Origin: Isoetes taiwanensis
Taxonomy: Eukaryota; Streptophyta; Lycopodiopsida; Isoetales; Isoetaceae
Assembly (NCBI GenBank): GCA_021234155.1
Contig: JAJEKV010000054.1
Span: forward strand, 5,751,962-5,815,961
DNA: 64,000 nucleotides
Direction: 5' to 3'
The number at the start of each line of letters is the position of its first letter. Position 1 is the stretch's first letter. Under the pieces are notes generated by a model that was not told where the DNA came from, did no database searches, and was given only the letters and a program-made list of their open reading frames with translations. The position numbers were made by a program, and so were the translations under genes. This document shows positions 24,040 to 35,039 of this stretch, in pieces.

Positions 24040-26278
24040 TTAAAAAACAATGCCTGGATAATCATATCTTGGTGAAACCTTCAAACGCTCATAACCTGCT
24101 CTGGAAGGATCCACCTGCAGAAAGAAAAAGAAGAAAAGAAATGGTCAAGCAGGAAAATATGGGAAAAGGAAACCCATCGAGCATCAAATTTGAGCACAGG
24201 AGCTACCTGGTTTTGGACAGGGCAGGTGCAGCTAATGCATTACGTTAAATGCATCATGCAAGAAGGTCCTTCATAAGGAAACATCCTCCAAAAACCTGCT
24301 CCGTAATCTGAGAAACAGGCGAACGAAAATAACCCAAAACATTATATCATCTTTAAGAAAATAATATAACAAATTCGTAAATCTTGAGCTCTAACCATTG
24401 GGCAGAGAATAAATTCTACCTAAATGAGTCATTCAGACAATGTAACCATTCGAGAATAGCAAATTTTAGCACATGCCACTTTGGTGCAAGATTGAACAAT
24501 ACAAAGCAATCAAAATACAATGGCAAATCATGAAAAAGAGCTTACAGAGAAGGGGGACAGCTGCCCTGCACCAGCGAAGTGTTTGGCAGACAATGGCACC
24601 AACCCATTTCTAATCTTTGAAAAAGTGGAATGCTAGTCGAGGAAAATCCTCCCAGATTGTGGAAGTTTTCCATAAGAAGTTTGTTGTGCATGTAAAACTG
24701 CTAGATCAGATCTGCAAAGACATAACTGTGTCTGTGCTAGGCCAAGGTATATTTGCAAAAGCAGACCTGGCAACAGACCTGGCATTTGCATGCAACTCTA
24801 TCTAGCAGACCAACACAGCTGCAAATTGATCAAGTACATGCAACACAACTGTAAACTAAAGCTTAACAAAGGTACAAAATATGTAAGCTATATAATGCAT
24901 GGAAAAAACATGGCACGTATATTTTGAAAGACCTAGTTTTGAACTCCCATTTCTACACACAAATCCTCTTGTAAAATGCATTCATCCAAGCATTATGTAA
25001 CAAATGGCAAAAAGTTCAAACAATTGCCACCTGTATGCTTCAAATAGAGAAGATATATCTATTGTTGTCATCGTGTTAGTGCTGTGTATTTCGTTTGCCT
25101 CCATAGATCAGCCACTTAGTCAAGCCATGTTAGAATTATGGATTTCGGGCATAGACGATTGAGGATTGAGGGAATATGAACATGAAGTTTATGTAGCTAG
25201 CAAAACTTGATTGAGATGTCTTCTGGTAGCTTGATTGTAGATGCAAGTGCAGCTGCATGTCAAGGCTAGAACTAAATATCACCTGCAAAAGCCTGAACCA
25301 AATGACAGATCAAGTAATTTACCTGCAAACTCACTACTTTCTTGCTCTTGCACAACATTAAAAAGCTCCCAAATCCGCAAACACAAATAGAACTTTTTTG
25401 CTTGCATTTGCCACAAACACAAAGCCATTTCAGCAGGTGATATGGACCCATATTTGATCCCGAGCAGCTCAAACCTTACATGTACAAAAATGCAGAGTAA
25501 TAGGACACTGTGCAAGGAAACAAAACGTAATGCATTTGGGCAGACCTTATTAGCACCAAACAATCAGGTTGAAAACCAAAGGAGATGGTACAACAAAAAA
25601 AAAAAGGGAATATGAGAATCTACCTAAGACCAGGACCAATTTGCTGCCTTGAATAAGCCGATTTTACTCCTCTGATAAGCCCATTTTTGCTCTCATCGAA
25701 ATGAAAAAGATACAGAGACAGCTCAGAGCCAGAAATCAAGTCACCACTTGCTACAGACGGCTTCCATCTCTATCGTGAATTGAATCTGCATAAACTGAGA
25801 CCAAAGCCAACACAAACTAAGCACATATTGCATTTTGTACAGGCAAAGAAGCACTGAAGTACATACACCAGTGAAAAACCGTCTGGAAAACCAAAAATAT
25901 CATGAAAAATAGGAAGAGAAGGAAACAGAAGAATAGAATAGAATAGAATAGATTTTTTAACGTCCACGGAGACCAATAGGTCATGGGACCCATACAATGG
26001 GCTAGTACAATCATTACTACTAGGATTAAAAAGCTAGGTTCTACCTGTGATGGTGCTGGATGAAGCTCTGGTGCTGTCGCTCTGCCGCAGACGAGAACGT
26101 CACGTAACAGGGAGCGGCCGTTATGTCTGAGAGGAGCAAAAATGTATGAAACGTAAAGAGCGAGAAATATTGCCGAAATTTTTTTCCCTATTTTCGTATG
26201 ATTAGATGGGAAGGGGGAAAGATAGCCGGAAAGAAAAAATTTGGTCGAAAAACCCATTTTTTTCTTCCAAAAGTCCAC
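24040..26278 (-). pseudogene. Candidate host-gene exons captured by the Helitron, function unrecognised
   Basis: Two minus-strand blocks have splice-like ends and matching phase. One is 25769-25624 (48 codons, 2 bases over; VASGDLISGSELSLYLFHFD to QQIGPGLR, then AG|GTAGAT). The other is 25474-25323 (FELLGIKYGSISPAEMALCL to EQESSEFA, then GCAG|GTAAAT). A strong acceptor (long pyrimidine run, CTGCAG|GTG) starts a last block at 24114-24040 ending YDYPGIVF and TAA. A GC-richer block with donor CACAG|GTAGAA near 26036 may be a first exon. The exons run in the Helitron's orientation, as usual for captured fragments. I do not recognise the protein and cannot tell whether the gene is complete. A LINE-B tail sits in the first intron. 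Confidence 0.45.
25930..26033 (-). mobile_element. LINE-B 3' end fragment with (TAGAA)n tail
   Basis: About 100 bp: the tail (AATAG repeats), then on the minus strand the terminal block GGTCTCCGTGGACG and TGGGTCCCATGACC up to CTAGTAGTAATG. It is nearly identical to 4650-4738 and is truncated just inside the hairpin region. Confidence 0.9.
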
Positions 26279-26380
26279 TTTCTTCCAAAGGAAAATTTTA
26301 GATGCCGGATTTTAATTTTCTGATCACAAAATTTCGCTTTTTCGCCGGATTTCAGTGTCTACAGGCGGCCGGAAAAAAGA

Positions 26381-26416
26381 GGACACACCCCCACAAAAAC
26401 ATTTTAAGTAAGTAGA
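26381..26416 (-). other. Helitron 5' terminus
   Basis: TCTACTTACTTAAAATG starts at 26416 on the minus strand. TC is the invariant Helitron 5' dinucleotide, and TCT(A/C)TACTA-like AT-rich starts are usual in plants. A G-rich stretch (GTGGGGGTGTGTCC) follows. Confidence 0.8.
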
Positions 26417-27721
26417 TATCCATGGACCATTAATGGTCAATACTTAGACTTGTCAAAATTTGAATCATTTAATCAAGGTAACACTCTTTTTCAACTCATA
26501 TATGATAATATATGTGCATAAAGGTTCTTGATGTCATATATTGCAAAAAACACAAAGAAACCTTCTTTTCTCTTGCTATCATAAACTTATTACTGTGTTT
26601 GCTGCCAGAAGTATTGTAGGTTAAGTATGATAATAGTGCATGTAGATCATCTTTCATGATGAGCTATATTTTTTTTATGGATGCAAGCCTTCTTTGGTAA
26701 TATAGATCTCTAATTTCATGTTCAAATAATTATTGGTCCACAAAAGACAGAAAACAGTTTTGACCTTGTCATGTTTGATGAAACCCATCTTCCTTCTCAT
26801 ACCTTGGAATGAGGTGCAGTTTTTTTTGTTGTACTCTCTAACTCGCGTAGAAAAATAAGAAAATACTGAAAAAAAAAAAAATTATTTAATTAAGACAGTT
26901 TTACCTTATGTAAATATAAAGCAGTTTTACCTTATGTAAATATAAGGCAGTCTTGGCATGACCCACTTCACCTAAGTATAACTTCCAAGAATGGAGATTG
27001 ATAGATTTTTAGATATTTTTTATACGGAACATGACTGCCATATATGAACTTCTAGGAAAGGTTTTATTGAATTTTGAGCCATTGATTTTATATGAATTTT
27101 AAAGTGAACAGTGCAAATGCACCATTTTTGGTCAATCGCGTGACAACTCTAGTGTTGCAAGCAACAGCTAGCAGAACATACAACCGTCATGCCAAACAAG
27201 TACAACTAGTTCTATTATGACTTACTGAATTGCTTGAAGCGATGTCTTATTCATGTCTGTGTTCTGGGCTTGGCAGTCTGTTTAAGATTTAGATGCAGTT
27301 GCAATAGTCTTAAAAAGACATTTGTATGTGAGAATCTACTGGTCTTTGCAAATGCCTTTTAAGACGAGCAATAAGCGTTCACTAACAAGTCTCTTTATCT
27401 TCATGCTTTAACAACTATTTTTGACCGTCTTCAAGCAATCAGATATCTGAGAGCCAGGATAATGTCAGAACAGAAGAATTGAGAAAAGTTGCTCCATTGC
27501 TTGAGACAAATTGAGAACAAGGAGACCCGATTATGATTGCATGAATGTATTTGCTTACATGAGGCTAATTCCATTCTTTTGATTTGTTATGGTGTCGAAG
27601 TATCTTTGGTTCTAGCCCCCATGTTTTTGCATCATTATGCTAGATATTTCATTTGTTATGTCTGGACTTCTGCTTGGGTTTTTAACTTTACATGTTCACT
27701 CATTATACATAGCAGTGTCAT

Positions 27722-29163
27722 AAAGGAAGGAAGGAAGGAAGGTTCTTTTATCGTCCACGGAGGCCAATTGGCCTATGGGACCCAAATTACAGGGGTCCAG
27801 CAAGCCCGTTGCTACCCGGATTAAAAGACCCCCCTTAAGAGGGAAAAACCGTCGCAGCAACAAGCCTGCTGGCAGCTGTACACATATACATATACACATG
27901 AATTCCCGGCACCTCAGGTAGGCGCCTGGGGGCAGAGGTGAGTCCGCAGATCCAAAACCTCTTGGAGGTAGGAGCCAAGGGATCGAACTAACGGGCAAGA
28001 CCGAGTAGCTTCGTCGGTGAGGGGCGAACTGTGTCGCACCAAGAGAATGTAGCGAGCCGAATCGACTATAGGCCGGGCGGACTCACGGAAGGCATGGCTT
28101 TCATCCTCAACAACCCCCAGTGGACAACACTGACAAAGCCTGTCCTGGCGCAGCCCTCCAACCCACCGACCCATCTCAAGCCGAAGATGGTGGGCCCCTG
28201 TTCGAATGGACACGATGATCCTGCGCTTCTTCATGGGCAACTGAGAACGCAGGTAGAGCTGTGGGCCTCGAACCGTGGTGGGGTTTATGTGTTTGTTTGT
28301 AGTGTGCCACCTTTACCTGTTCGAAGCATGGTGGTCTCGAGCTTCCCGTGAAACAAGAGTCCAAATACCCCCTCGGCCTATCCCTACCGGCTGCGTAGTG
28401 CACACTGGGACGCACCTATGTCGCGTCTATATTCCCAAGCGCCCCATCGGGCCCTCTTGTCCTTCCAACAAGCCCCGAGTCGTTGCGGGCTCATCGCCGG
28501 CGCCAGAAGCCAAGTGGGAGCCGAAGTGTCGCCCATGCCGGCCACCTTCCGAAATAAACAATGTGTCTATCGAGGGTCGCGATGCATCGCGGGGCATGAA
28601 TCACGTCTCCTCGCAACAAGATCTCGATATGGGCGAGGGCTTGACCCCAAGTGCCGCGTCAAAAATGCCTTCGGACTGCTCTAAGTCGTTTCCAAGTCGC
28701 CAAAGACACCACTTGGGCCCCACACCTCGACCCCATACGTAAGAACTGGCTCCACCGGTTCGGAACAAATGTTTGGTGGCCCCAGTCTTTACTACCGCCC
28801 TATGACTATTGTTTTGCATTGTGTACAGCGCTTTCCAACCTGCGGTCACCCGAAGGCGAATGGATGCATCCCAATACATTGAGAACGGAAATTCCACCCC
28901 CAGGTACTTGTAGCTGGGTGTGACCTCTACCATCTGCCCCTGATAAGTGAGCGCCGGAGGTGCTGGATGACGTAAGGAGGATATGAGGACCACCTTAGTC
29001 TTGGCCAGGTTGACACACATGTCCGACGCCTGGCAGAATGTGCCCAGGGCATCTAGGTGTGCCTGCATGCCCTCTGGTGTATGGGCCAAAAGGTCCACAT
29101 CATCCACATAGATGAGCTGCCGGATGACCTGGTGCAAGAGCTGTATACCGTCCCCCCCATTGA
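27722..29163 (-). mobile_element. LINE-B insertion with (CCTT)n tail
   Basis: On the minus strand it runs from reverse transcriptase sequence to the 3' UTR block GGCCTCCGTGGACG and a (CCTT)n tail at 27722-27742. The uninterrupted site is in unit 1 near 7027-7040 (CATAAGGGAAAATC). It is 5'-truncated just upstream of the YVDD motif. Confidence 0.88.
27914..29163 (-). pseudogene. LINE-B ORF2 fragment: YVDD to zinc motif, frameshifted
   Basis: The upstream part (29163-28601) holds the reverse transcriptase C motif (RQLIYVDDVDLLAHTPEG), the thumb-like region (CVNLAKTKVVL; YKYLGVEFPF) and the start of the post-palm domain. The frame then breaks. The downstream part (28240-27914) carries the arginine-rich stretch RRIIVSIRTGAHHLR and the zinc motif, RLCQCCPLGVVEDESHAF. 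The expected final cysteine is altered (RESARP where related copies have SCPAF). Multiple indels make it non-functional. The stretch between the parts (28241-28600) is a degraded remainder of the same domain. Confidence 0.85.
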
Positions 29164-29548
29164 AAATCGGTGTTTTATACATGGATTGTGCAATATATTC
29201 AAGCTACATTCAAAATGTCCAAGGACATGCATTGGCATTTTAGGATCAAGAATGATCTTAACATAAAGCAATATAAATGAGATTACTTAGTGCAAATGTT
29301 GTGTATGTGAGATGGAAAAAAAGTATTGTTGCCTCAATGTCACATACATGCATTGAATGGGATCGTTGCAAAATGATTTTTTTTTTCCCTTTGTGTCCTT
29401 AACATTTTTTATGGCCCTGAAGGGGCCAAATATTCTTATCCACAATACAAACCCCCTACATCTTCTCAAAGTCCCCATACAGATGTACATAACATCACTA
29501 CACAATTCCCAAGGCCCTGAAGGTGCCATTTTTTTTTTTTTAAATTAA

Positions 29549-29945
29549 CACAAACCATTATGTCCAACACTTTTGAATTAAAATCCCCCTAAAACCCCCT
29601 TTGGTTTAGGTGCATATTCACACGGGAGGTGATGTAGGGCAACGAGAGCCCCTTTTGTACTACCTAAAAACGTATAATATATGTACAAAATCAACACCAT
29701 TTAGTACATTGCCTCAAACCTTAATAGTATTTCGCAAGCCTCGTTATACAGTATACCAAAACTTGTACAAACACACCCCACAAACGAGGATTGCTATCTA
29801 TGGTCTAGATTGAGGAATAAGGGGCAAATATGCTCATCCAACAACTCTCGATGCTCGGAGTCAACCCCCCGTGTGAGTATGCACCCAAACCAAAGGGGGT
29901 TTTAGGGGGATTTTAATTCAAAAGTGTTGGACGTAATGGTTTGTG
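29549..29945. mobile_element. MITE with ~80-bp TIRs (second tandem copy)
   Basis: Counterpart in unit 2 of the element at 7440-7834, with the same ends (CACAAACCATTATGTCCAAC ... GTAATGGTTTGTG) and similar length. Just outside its right end, the word GTAATGGTTTGT is further repeated to about 30003. Confidence 0.75.
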
Positions 29946-30103
29946 TTTTAGGATAGGGGTTTGTGTAATGGTTTGTGGTAATGGTTTGTGTAATGGTTTG
30001 TGTTGGACGTAATGGTTTTAGGGGGAAGTTGCTGCAAAACTCTGCTGTATTTTCTTTGCAAATTATCGTATTTGTTGTACCTTGAACTCCTAAATACATT
30101 ACC

Positions 30104-30726
30104 AAAAGAGAGGAGCAGAAAGGAGCAGGCCGCCTCAGTATCTTCTGTTACCAGAAGCCTGAACTTGCGTATTATAGGAATTGCAGAGGCAGAAGATGAT
30201 GCCCATTCTCATGTGGATGCGGCTTTGCATTTTTTCACTGATGTCATGCATGTGAAGGTTGGTAGAGTTGTCTCCGCTACTAGGGTGGGAGCGGCAAGAC
30301 CTGATCGTCCTCGCCATCTTTTGGTTCAATTTCAAGACACTCTTAGTCGCTTACATATTCTTCAGCATGGCAACCATATCAGAGGGACTAGTTTCTCAGT
30401 ACAAGAGGACCTCTCCCCTCTTCAGTTGTGTAACCGTAAAGAGGAGCTCTGCAAGGTGAGGGCAGCCTGCCTGCAAAAGAAATGGGCAGTGTACAAGGGA
30501 GGCGCAACAATTATTCTAGATCAATGGCCTTCCAATCCTTGGACTTTCTATGTCTAGAGAATTTTAGAAGCACAAAATTACCGCTAGCATTAGCATTATC
30601 TTCTTCTTGGTAGTCTTTTAATATTTGGTTCTTGTGTTTGGTGACGGGGCCTAGTCCCCAGGTTTTAGATGGGTTGTTGCCCTTGCATGTGCCGTCAAAC
30701 CCGTTGGGTTCCTTATCTTATCTGTA
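30104..30726 (+). mobile_element. Insert carrying a LINE ORF1-like fragment
   Basis: Unit 1 reads AAATACATTACCACTTGTTG into TTAATCTGCTCC near 7970-7990. Here about 620 bp separates these flanks. The insert is GC-richer than its surroundings and contains an open frame from about 30105 to 30557. No tail or clear target duplication was found, so its mode of insertion is unknown. Confidence 0.65.
30105..30557 (+). pseudogene. LINE ORF1-like protein fragment (RRM/CTD type)
   Basis: About 150 codons containing LNLRIIGIAEAEDDAHSHVD, a hydrophobic/basic stretch RPDRPRHLLVQFQDTLSR, and TSFSVQEDLSPLQLCNRKEE, followed by KKWAVYKGGATIILD. The order 'RNLRIxGI', 'RPRxLLVxF', 'xxxDLsPxqxxxRkxL' resembles the RNA-binding ORF1 proteins (transposase-22 type) of L1/Tx1-like LINEs. 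Both ends lack the expected coiled coil and the rest of the protein. Assignment is by motif resemblance only. Confidence 0.6.
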
Positions 30727-31667
30727 TTAATCTGCTCCAACATTGAGCATAGCCTAATTTGCTGGTGCACAATCTCTATATAACTTTTATTGATATGGAT
30801 AATGGGCAACAAGCTAAGGTTGTGGCTGCCTATAATGCACTTTTTTGACTTGTTAATATGCTATTTGTGGCAGAAATTATGGAATGCATGAGGCAGTGGT
30901 AAGCACTCTTCTAAAATTGGAAAAAGATAGACACTCGTGTAAACTTAATATAGTAAAGGCTGCTGTCATTCATAGTATTTTGGACAACCTTTCCGTATCT
31001 TTGAACCTTAAATGCAGAGCTGCTTAGAATTTTAACCATAACATTGTTAAGAGGTGCTACAGCAAATGCAAAAGTTGTTGAACCCCTCTTTCTTATCTTG
31101 ATAAAAGCATAATTGAGCACATCATGTCAACATAGTGCAATGAAGTGCTTGTAAATATATTAGAAAAGCATAGCACATTGCAAATGTCAATTTAACACCA
31201 AATAAGGCTATAGAACCTCTTGTGGATACTTATGTAAAGTGCTATTTATTGATAAAGTGTTTGCTCTTTGAAAAGGGCTAATAACTATATGTACTTGGGG
31301 TGGTAAAGCATTTTAGATGCAAATAAGAAGGGGTACTTGTGTTTAATTATAATTTGACAACAAATAAGAAAGTAGACCACACCATGCAAATTCACTGTGT
31401 TCTAATTTCTTTGCATATGTGTTATTCCCTTGATACGATCCTTCTTAAAAAAAAGTATGCTCTTTGAAAAGGGCTAATAACTTTATGTACTTGGGGTGGT
31501 AAAGCATTTAAGATACAAATAGGAAGCAGTATATATGTGTAATTTCAATTTGACGAAAGAAAACGGATCACACCATGCAAATTTAATGTATTTCCATTTT
31601 TTTTGTTTTTTTTTCATATATATTATCCACCCAATGTGACCCTTCTTCAAAAAGATAGCTTTCAAGT

Positions 31668-32828
31668 AAAGAATAAGAATAAGAATAAGAATAGATTTTT
31701 AGCGTCCACGGAGACCAATTGGCCTATGGGACCCAAAGCAAAAAGAGAGCAGCAAGCCTATTACTGACAGGATTAAAAAACCCCCGCCCCGAAGGGTTTT
31801 CGAGGGAAAAACCTTAGCAGTAATAAGTATGCTGGAATGCCCCAACAAACCCACTGACGCTGTAGTCAATAACTGATGCAACGGCTGGCCAGGCACTAGT
31901 AATCGAGCATATCGCTCTCGGATATGAGCAAATGCTGGGCAGATCTGGAGGACATGACATTCATCCTCAATAGCACCCTGGTGGCAACACTGGCAAACCC
32001 TTTGCTCCCGTGCTTCCCGAGCCCAATGTCATGTTTCAATGCGGAGGCGATGTGCACCCGTGCGAATGGAAGCTATAAGTCTGGCGCTTCTTCATGGGTA
32101 CCGGGTGTACAAATGCTTGGTGTGGGCCTCTCGTGAGCCTAGGATTGACTTGTGCTGGCGATAGTGTGCCCCGACTTAACATGCGTCGAGCATCGCATCC
32201 CCAGAGCTTGCGAAGGAAAGTAGCATCTAGGTACGACTTAAGTGCCCTGCGATCTTTCTTTTCCCGACACGGGCGCTGCTTGTTCGCGACACCCCCCGCG
32301 GAGAACCACCGAGCTTGCTTGTCTTTCCGCCAGGATTTCAGCGTTGAGGACCCATCGCGGGTGGCCAAAGCAAAGGTTGGGCAAAGCGTGTATCAGCCAT
32401 AGCGACCACCTTCTGGAAGTAAACGATATGGCGTTCCAATGCAGCCCGTTGAAGGGGCAGAAAGCCTGTCTCCTGAAGTAGGATCTGGTATGGAACTGTG
32501 GACTTCACCCCAAGGGCCTGTGCCAAGAAGGCCTTCTGCACCTGCTCAAGATCATTCCAGGTGCTAAGGGATATCACCGGACCCCACACTTCTGCCCCAT
32601 ACAAAAGGGCCGGCTCGACCAAGGCCCGAAACAGGTGTGACTGGTGGCCCCAGGCATACAACTCTGCCTTGTGGCTGTTGTTCTGCATGGCGTATAGTGC
32701 CTTCCAACCTGCCGTGACCCGCAACCCGATGGCAGCATCCCAATGGGTGGTAGTTGAGAACTCGATCCCCAAGTACTTGTAGGTCGGAGCCACCTTAACC
32801 TCCTGTCCCTGGTAAGTGAATGAGGGAA
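31668..32828 (-). mobile_element. LINE-B insertion with (AAGAAT)n tail
   Basis: On the minus strand the copy runs from FTYQGQ (post-palm) to the 3' UTR. It has the conserved block TTGGTCTCCGTGGACG, the hairpin stretch (31770-31815) and a hexameter tail (31668-31698). The corresponding part of unit 1 lacks it. Confidence 0.87.
32036..32828 (-). pseudogene. LINE-B ORF2 C-terminal fragment, frameshifted
   Basis: The first frame (from about 32828 down to 32338) reads YKYLGIEFSTTTHWDAAIGL through QVQKAFLAQALGVKS to PAMGPQR. Translation then shifts to another frame (32368-32036: LKSYLDATFLRKLWGCDA ... PVPMKKRQTYSFHSHG). The zinc-motif region (about 32040-31930) is further degraded. This copy keeps the glutamine codon that is a stop in the copy at 9571-10473. 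Non-functional. Confidence 0.85.
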
Positions 32829-33231
32829 AAACAAAGAAATATCTTAGCATAAATGTCTCATTTAAAGTGTAAAGTGTTGGCACGTAAAGTATTGATTTAT
32901 TGATAAGGTGTTTGCTATTTAAAATAGACCTTTACATGTGCAAAAGGAAGCTATTGAATGGGTTATATTTAATTTAATAACAAACAAGAAAGCAGGTCAC
33001 ACCTTACAATTTAACTATATTTCATTTTGGAGTTATATTATACAAAAATAACATTAAGTAAGAGATTGTTTGTTAATCCTAAGTTGTAAATTTATACAAG
33101 ATCGCAAACACGAATTTGTTGGATGCAATTATTTTCACACACGAAGATTTCACTTCATATGATCCTCTCTAAAAAAGGATGGCTTTGGCATTCAAAGTTC
33201 TAAGTTTTATGAATGTTCCTTTTGCATATAA

Positions 33232-33268
33232 TAGAATATAATAGTTTTTTTTTTTATAGAATATAGGA
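33232..33268. repeat. Tail-only LINE-B-like insertion
   Basis: Unit 1 has GCATATAAGAATGTCACATC near 8868; here about 37 extra bases made only of TAGAATATAATAG and a T-run separate those flanks. It looks like an insertion consisting of little more than the LINE tail. Confidence 0.6.
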
Positions 33269-34002
33269 ATGTCACATCTTATTTTTTCTTAGAAAATAAT
33301 AGCTCATTGATCAAATGGATAACAAATCAAAGAGTCCTCTTACCATTTGAATAGTTTCAAGACGTGTTTTTGCTATAATTTAAATAGTAAATGATTTATC
33401 AATGGAATCTATTGTGCAAAATGCCAAAGACTTCGTGCATTAGATGTATCGAAACACAAACACCCTAATTTTTGTACTTCATAATTGTATGCATTCTTTG
33501 CATTGCAAGCATTCTTATGGACATTTCCTCTCCCTAAAGCGATGCTATTTCATGCTATTTTAGTGATCTCCTCCTCTTCAACACAATATATTTTTCTGTC
33601 GTAGTTATTGACAATAACTGTTGTTTGATAGAACCATTCGGACATATATCTAGGAGGGTTGGTGGCCACTTTTCCTCCACCCCTGTGAGTGCTTCTATGA
33701 AAAGCTATCTTGGCTGCTTATGAGATTTCTCCATTTCTTATCCACTCCATTTCTAGAAAAATCAAGTGCATGCGACATAAGAGGTGTATGTGTTAGTATA
33801 TGCATGTACTAAATGCATCTATATGAGCATTAATGATTTTGTTAGAGGCTTCCACAAACTTCTTTGCATCTTGTTTTTTGAGATATATTCACTGTATGTA
33901 TAGGAACAAGTCCAATAGAGCATATCAAGTTTGTCTCTTTTTCAATGAGGAATGGATATCATCAGCACCCTCTTATTCAACCTCAACAATCAATTTTCTA
34001 TA

Positions 34003-34520
34003 TTCATATTCCTTTGCCTCATGAATGTCAATAAGCCATCATCATTAGCCGCGATGGTTTAATGCCATACATATTTTTTCTTTGTTTTCTATATGTGAAA
34101 ATGGGATAATAAATGCGGCTCCCATGAAATCCATGAGAAATAATTATGGAGGGTAGGTATCCTACTCCCCATTGGGGAGGAGAATACAAAAGCTGACGTG
34201 GAATGGCTCTTATGAAGCTATTTTGAGATCCCAAATCCACCCTAATGTTTGTTTAAGATTAAGGTTAATTAACCTAGATTGTATCAATTGGTATCAGAGC
34301 CAGGTTGGAGCAGAAAAATCTGTCAGATCTTAGAGACAAGATCATGAATCATAGTAGATCATGGCAGACGACCTTAAACACTCGAATACTTTCTGTCCCT
34401 TGGAGAGCTACCTCAATATCAGAACCAGAATTCCATTCTTCTTTACCATTTTTCGATGGCAAATGCATTACCATCACCAAACTTTTCTGTCAAATGCACG
34501 AGATGATCTTCAGTAATTAG
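34003..34520 (+). mobile_element. LTR-element remnant: LTR end, primer site, gag start
   Basis: TGGTATCAGAGC at 34289-34300 is a tRNA-Met primer site, two bases after a CA that would end an LTR. Downstream, 34305-34520 encodes a fragment with LPFFDGKCITITKLFCQMHE, which resembles the FDGKNYxxWKxxM start of plant copia Gag. The LTR probably spans about 34003-34286, but its start is uncertain. The element is truncated after about 220 bp of the internal region. Confidence 0.6.
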
Positions 34521-35039
34521 GCACTTGAACTAGCTCTGAAGATACATTAACCTACCTATGCTCGGGTGTGGGCCTTTGTATACGTGATTGTAATGGAGGA
34601 AGCATATGGAGCTGCTTAGGAAGAGATTGCCACAATCGCCCATATGTGTTTTCCATCATATCAGGACCATTGAAGTAACTTGATGGAGATGGTGGCATTT
34701 TTTGTCTCCCCTCTCTGGCTTCGGTCTGCTTCGTTATTATTTGTTGAGATTCGTTGAAATTCTGTTGAGAATCTCAACGTGTATGTTCATCTTCATTATT
34801 ATCCAGTGTAGCATCTTTTAGTGCCATATCATCATCTCATTCCTTGCATGCCTACTCCCCAAATATATTAATGCCATATTGCTTCAAATATGTACTTTTA
34901 TTCATGCCTGAAATATTAGGTTTCCTTTCTTCTTTTATTTCTAGTATCACATGTTAGAGTTGCGAATCCAGATTCTAGTGTCAGTGGAATCATGTCAGGG
35001 GAATCACTGGTGATCACTTCACGATCACTTCCACATCTA
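34521..35039. other. Unassigned spacer
   Basis: About 520 bp of AT-rich sequence up to the LINE target site, with no convincing gene or repeat. Confidence 0.5.

Larger units (their letters stand above)
13022..26416 (-). mobile_element. 13.4-kb non-autonomous Helitron
   Basis: On the minus strand the element begins TCTACTTACTTAAAATG (26416 downward) and ends in a short hairpin, 9 bases, then CTAG (13025-13022). The flanking bases are A before TC and T after CTAG, the A|T target of Helitrons, with no target duplication. Removing 13022-26416 joins ...TTTAAATATAAA to TATCCATGG..., matching the uninterrupted sequence of unit 1 at about 5600-5620. I see no Rep/helicase open frame, so it is non-autonomous. 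It carries a MITE, a LINE, a (CA)n-bounded tandem duplication and candidate host exons. Confidence 0.88.
10791..34002. repeat. Tandem unit 2, split by a Helitron and other insertions
   Basis: This is the second copy of the 5-kb unit. Its first part is 10805-11490 plus 12956-13021 and its second part is 26417-34002. In between lie a 1.5-kb insert (11489-12955) and the Helitron (13022-26416). The second part also gained LINE-B copies (27722-29163, 31668-32828), a 0.6-kb LINE ORF1-bearing insert (about 30104-30726), a local tandem repeat near 31240-31540 and a tail-only insertion (33232-33268). Similarity to unit 1 ends near 34002, where an LTR-element remnant begins. No intact gene was seen in the unit's own sequence. 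Confidence 0.8.

Noticed and set aside
24000-24248. Plus-strand 82-codon lysine-rich frame
   Set aside because: It is antisense to a better-supported minus-strand exon with a strong splice acceptor at 24114.
26417-34002. Second copy of the AT-rich unit read as a dispersed segmental duplicate
   Set aside because: Once the Helitron is removed, its sequence continues directly from 13021, so it is the rest of a head-to-tail tandem copy.
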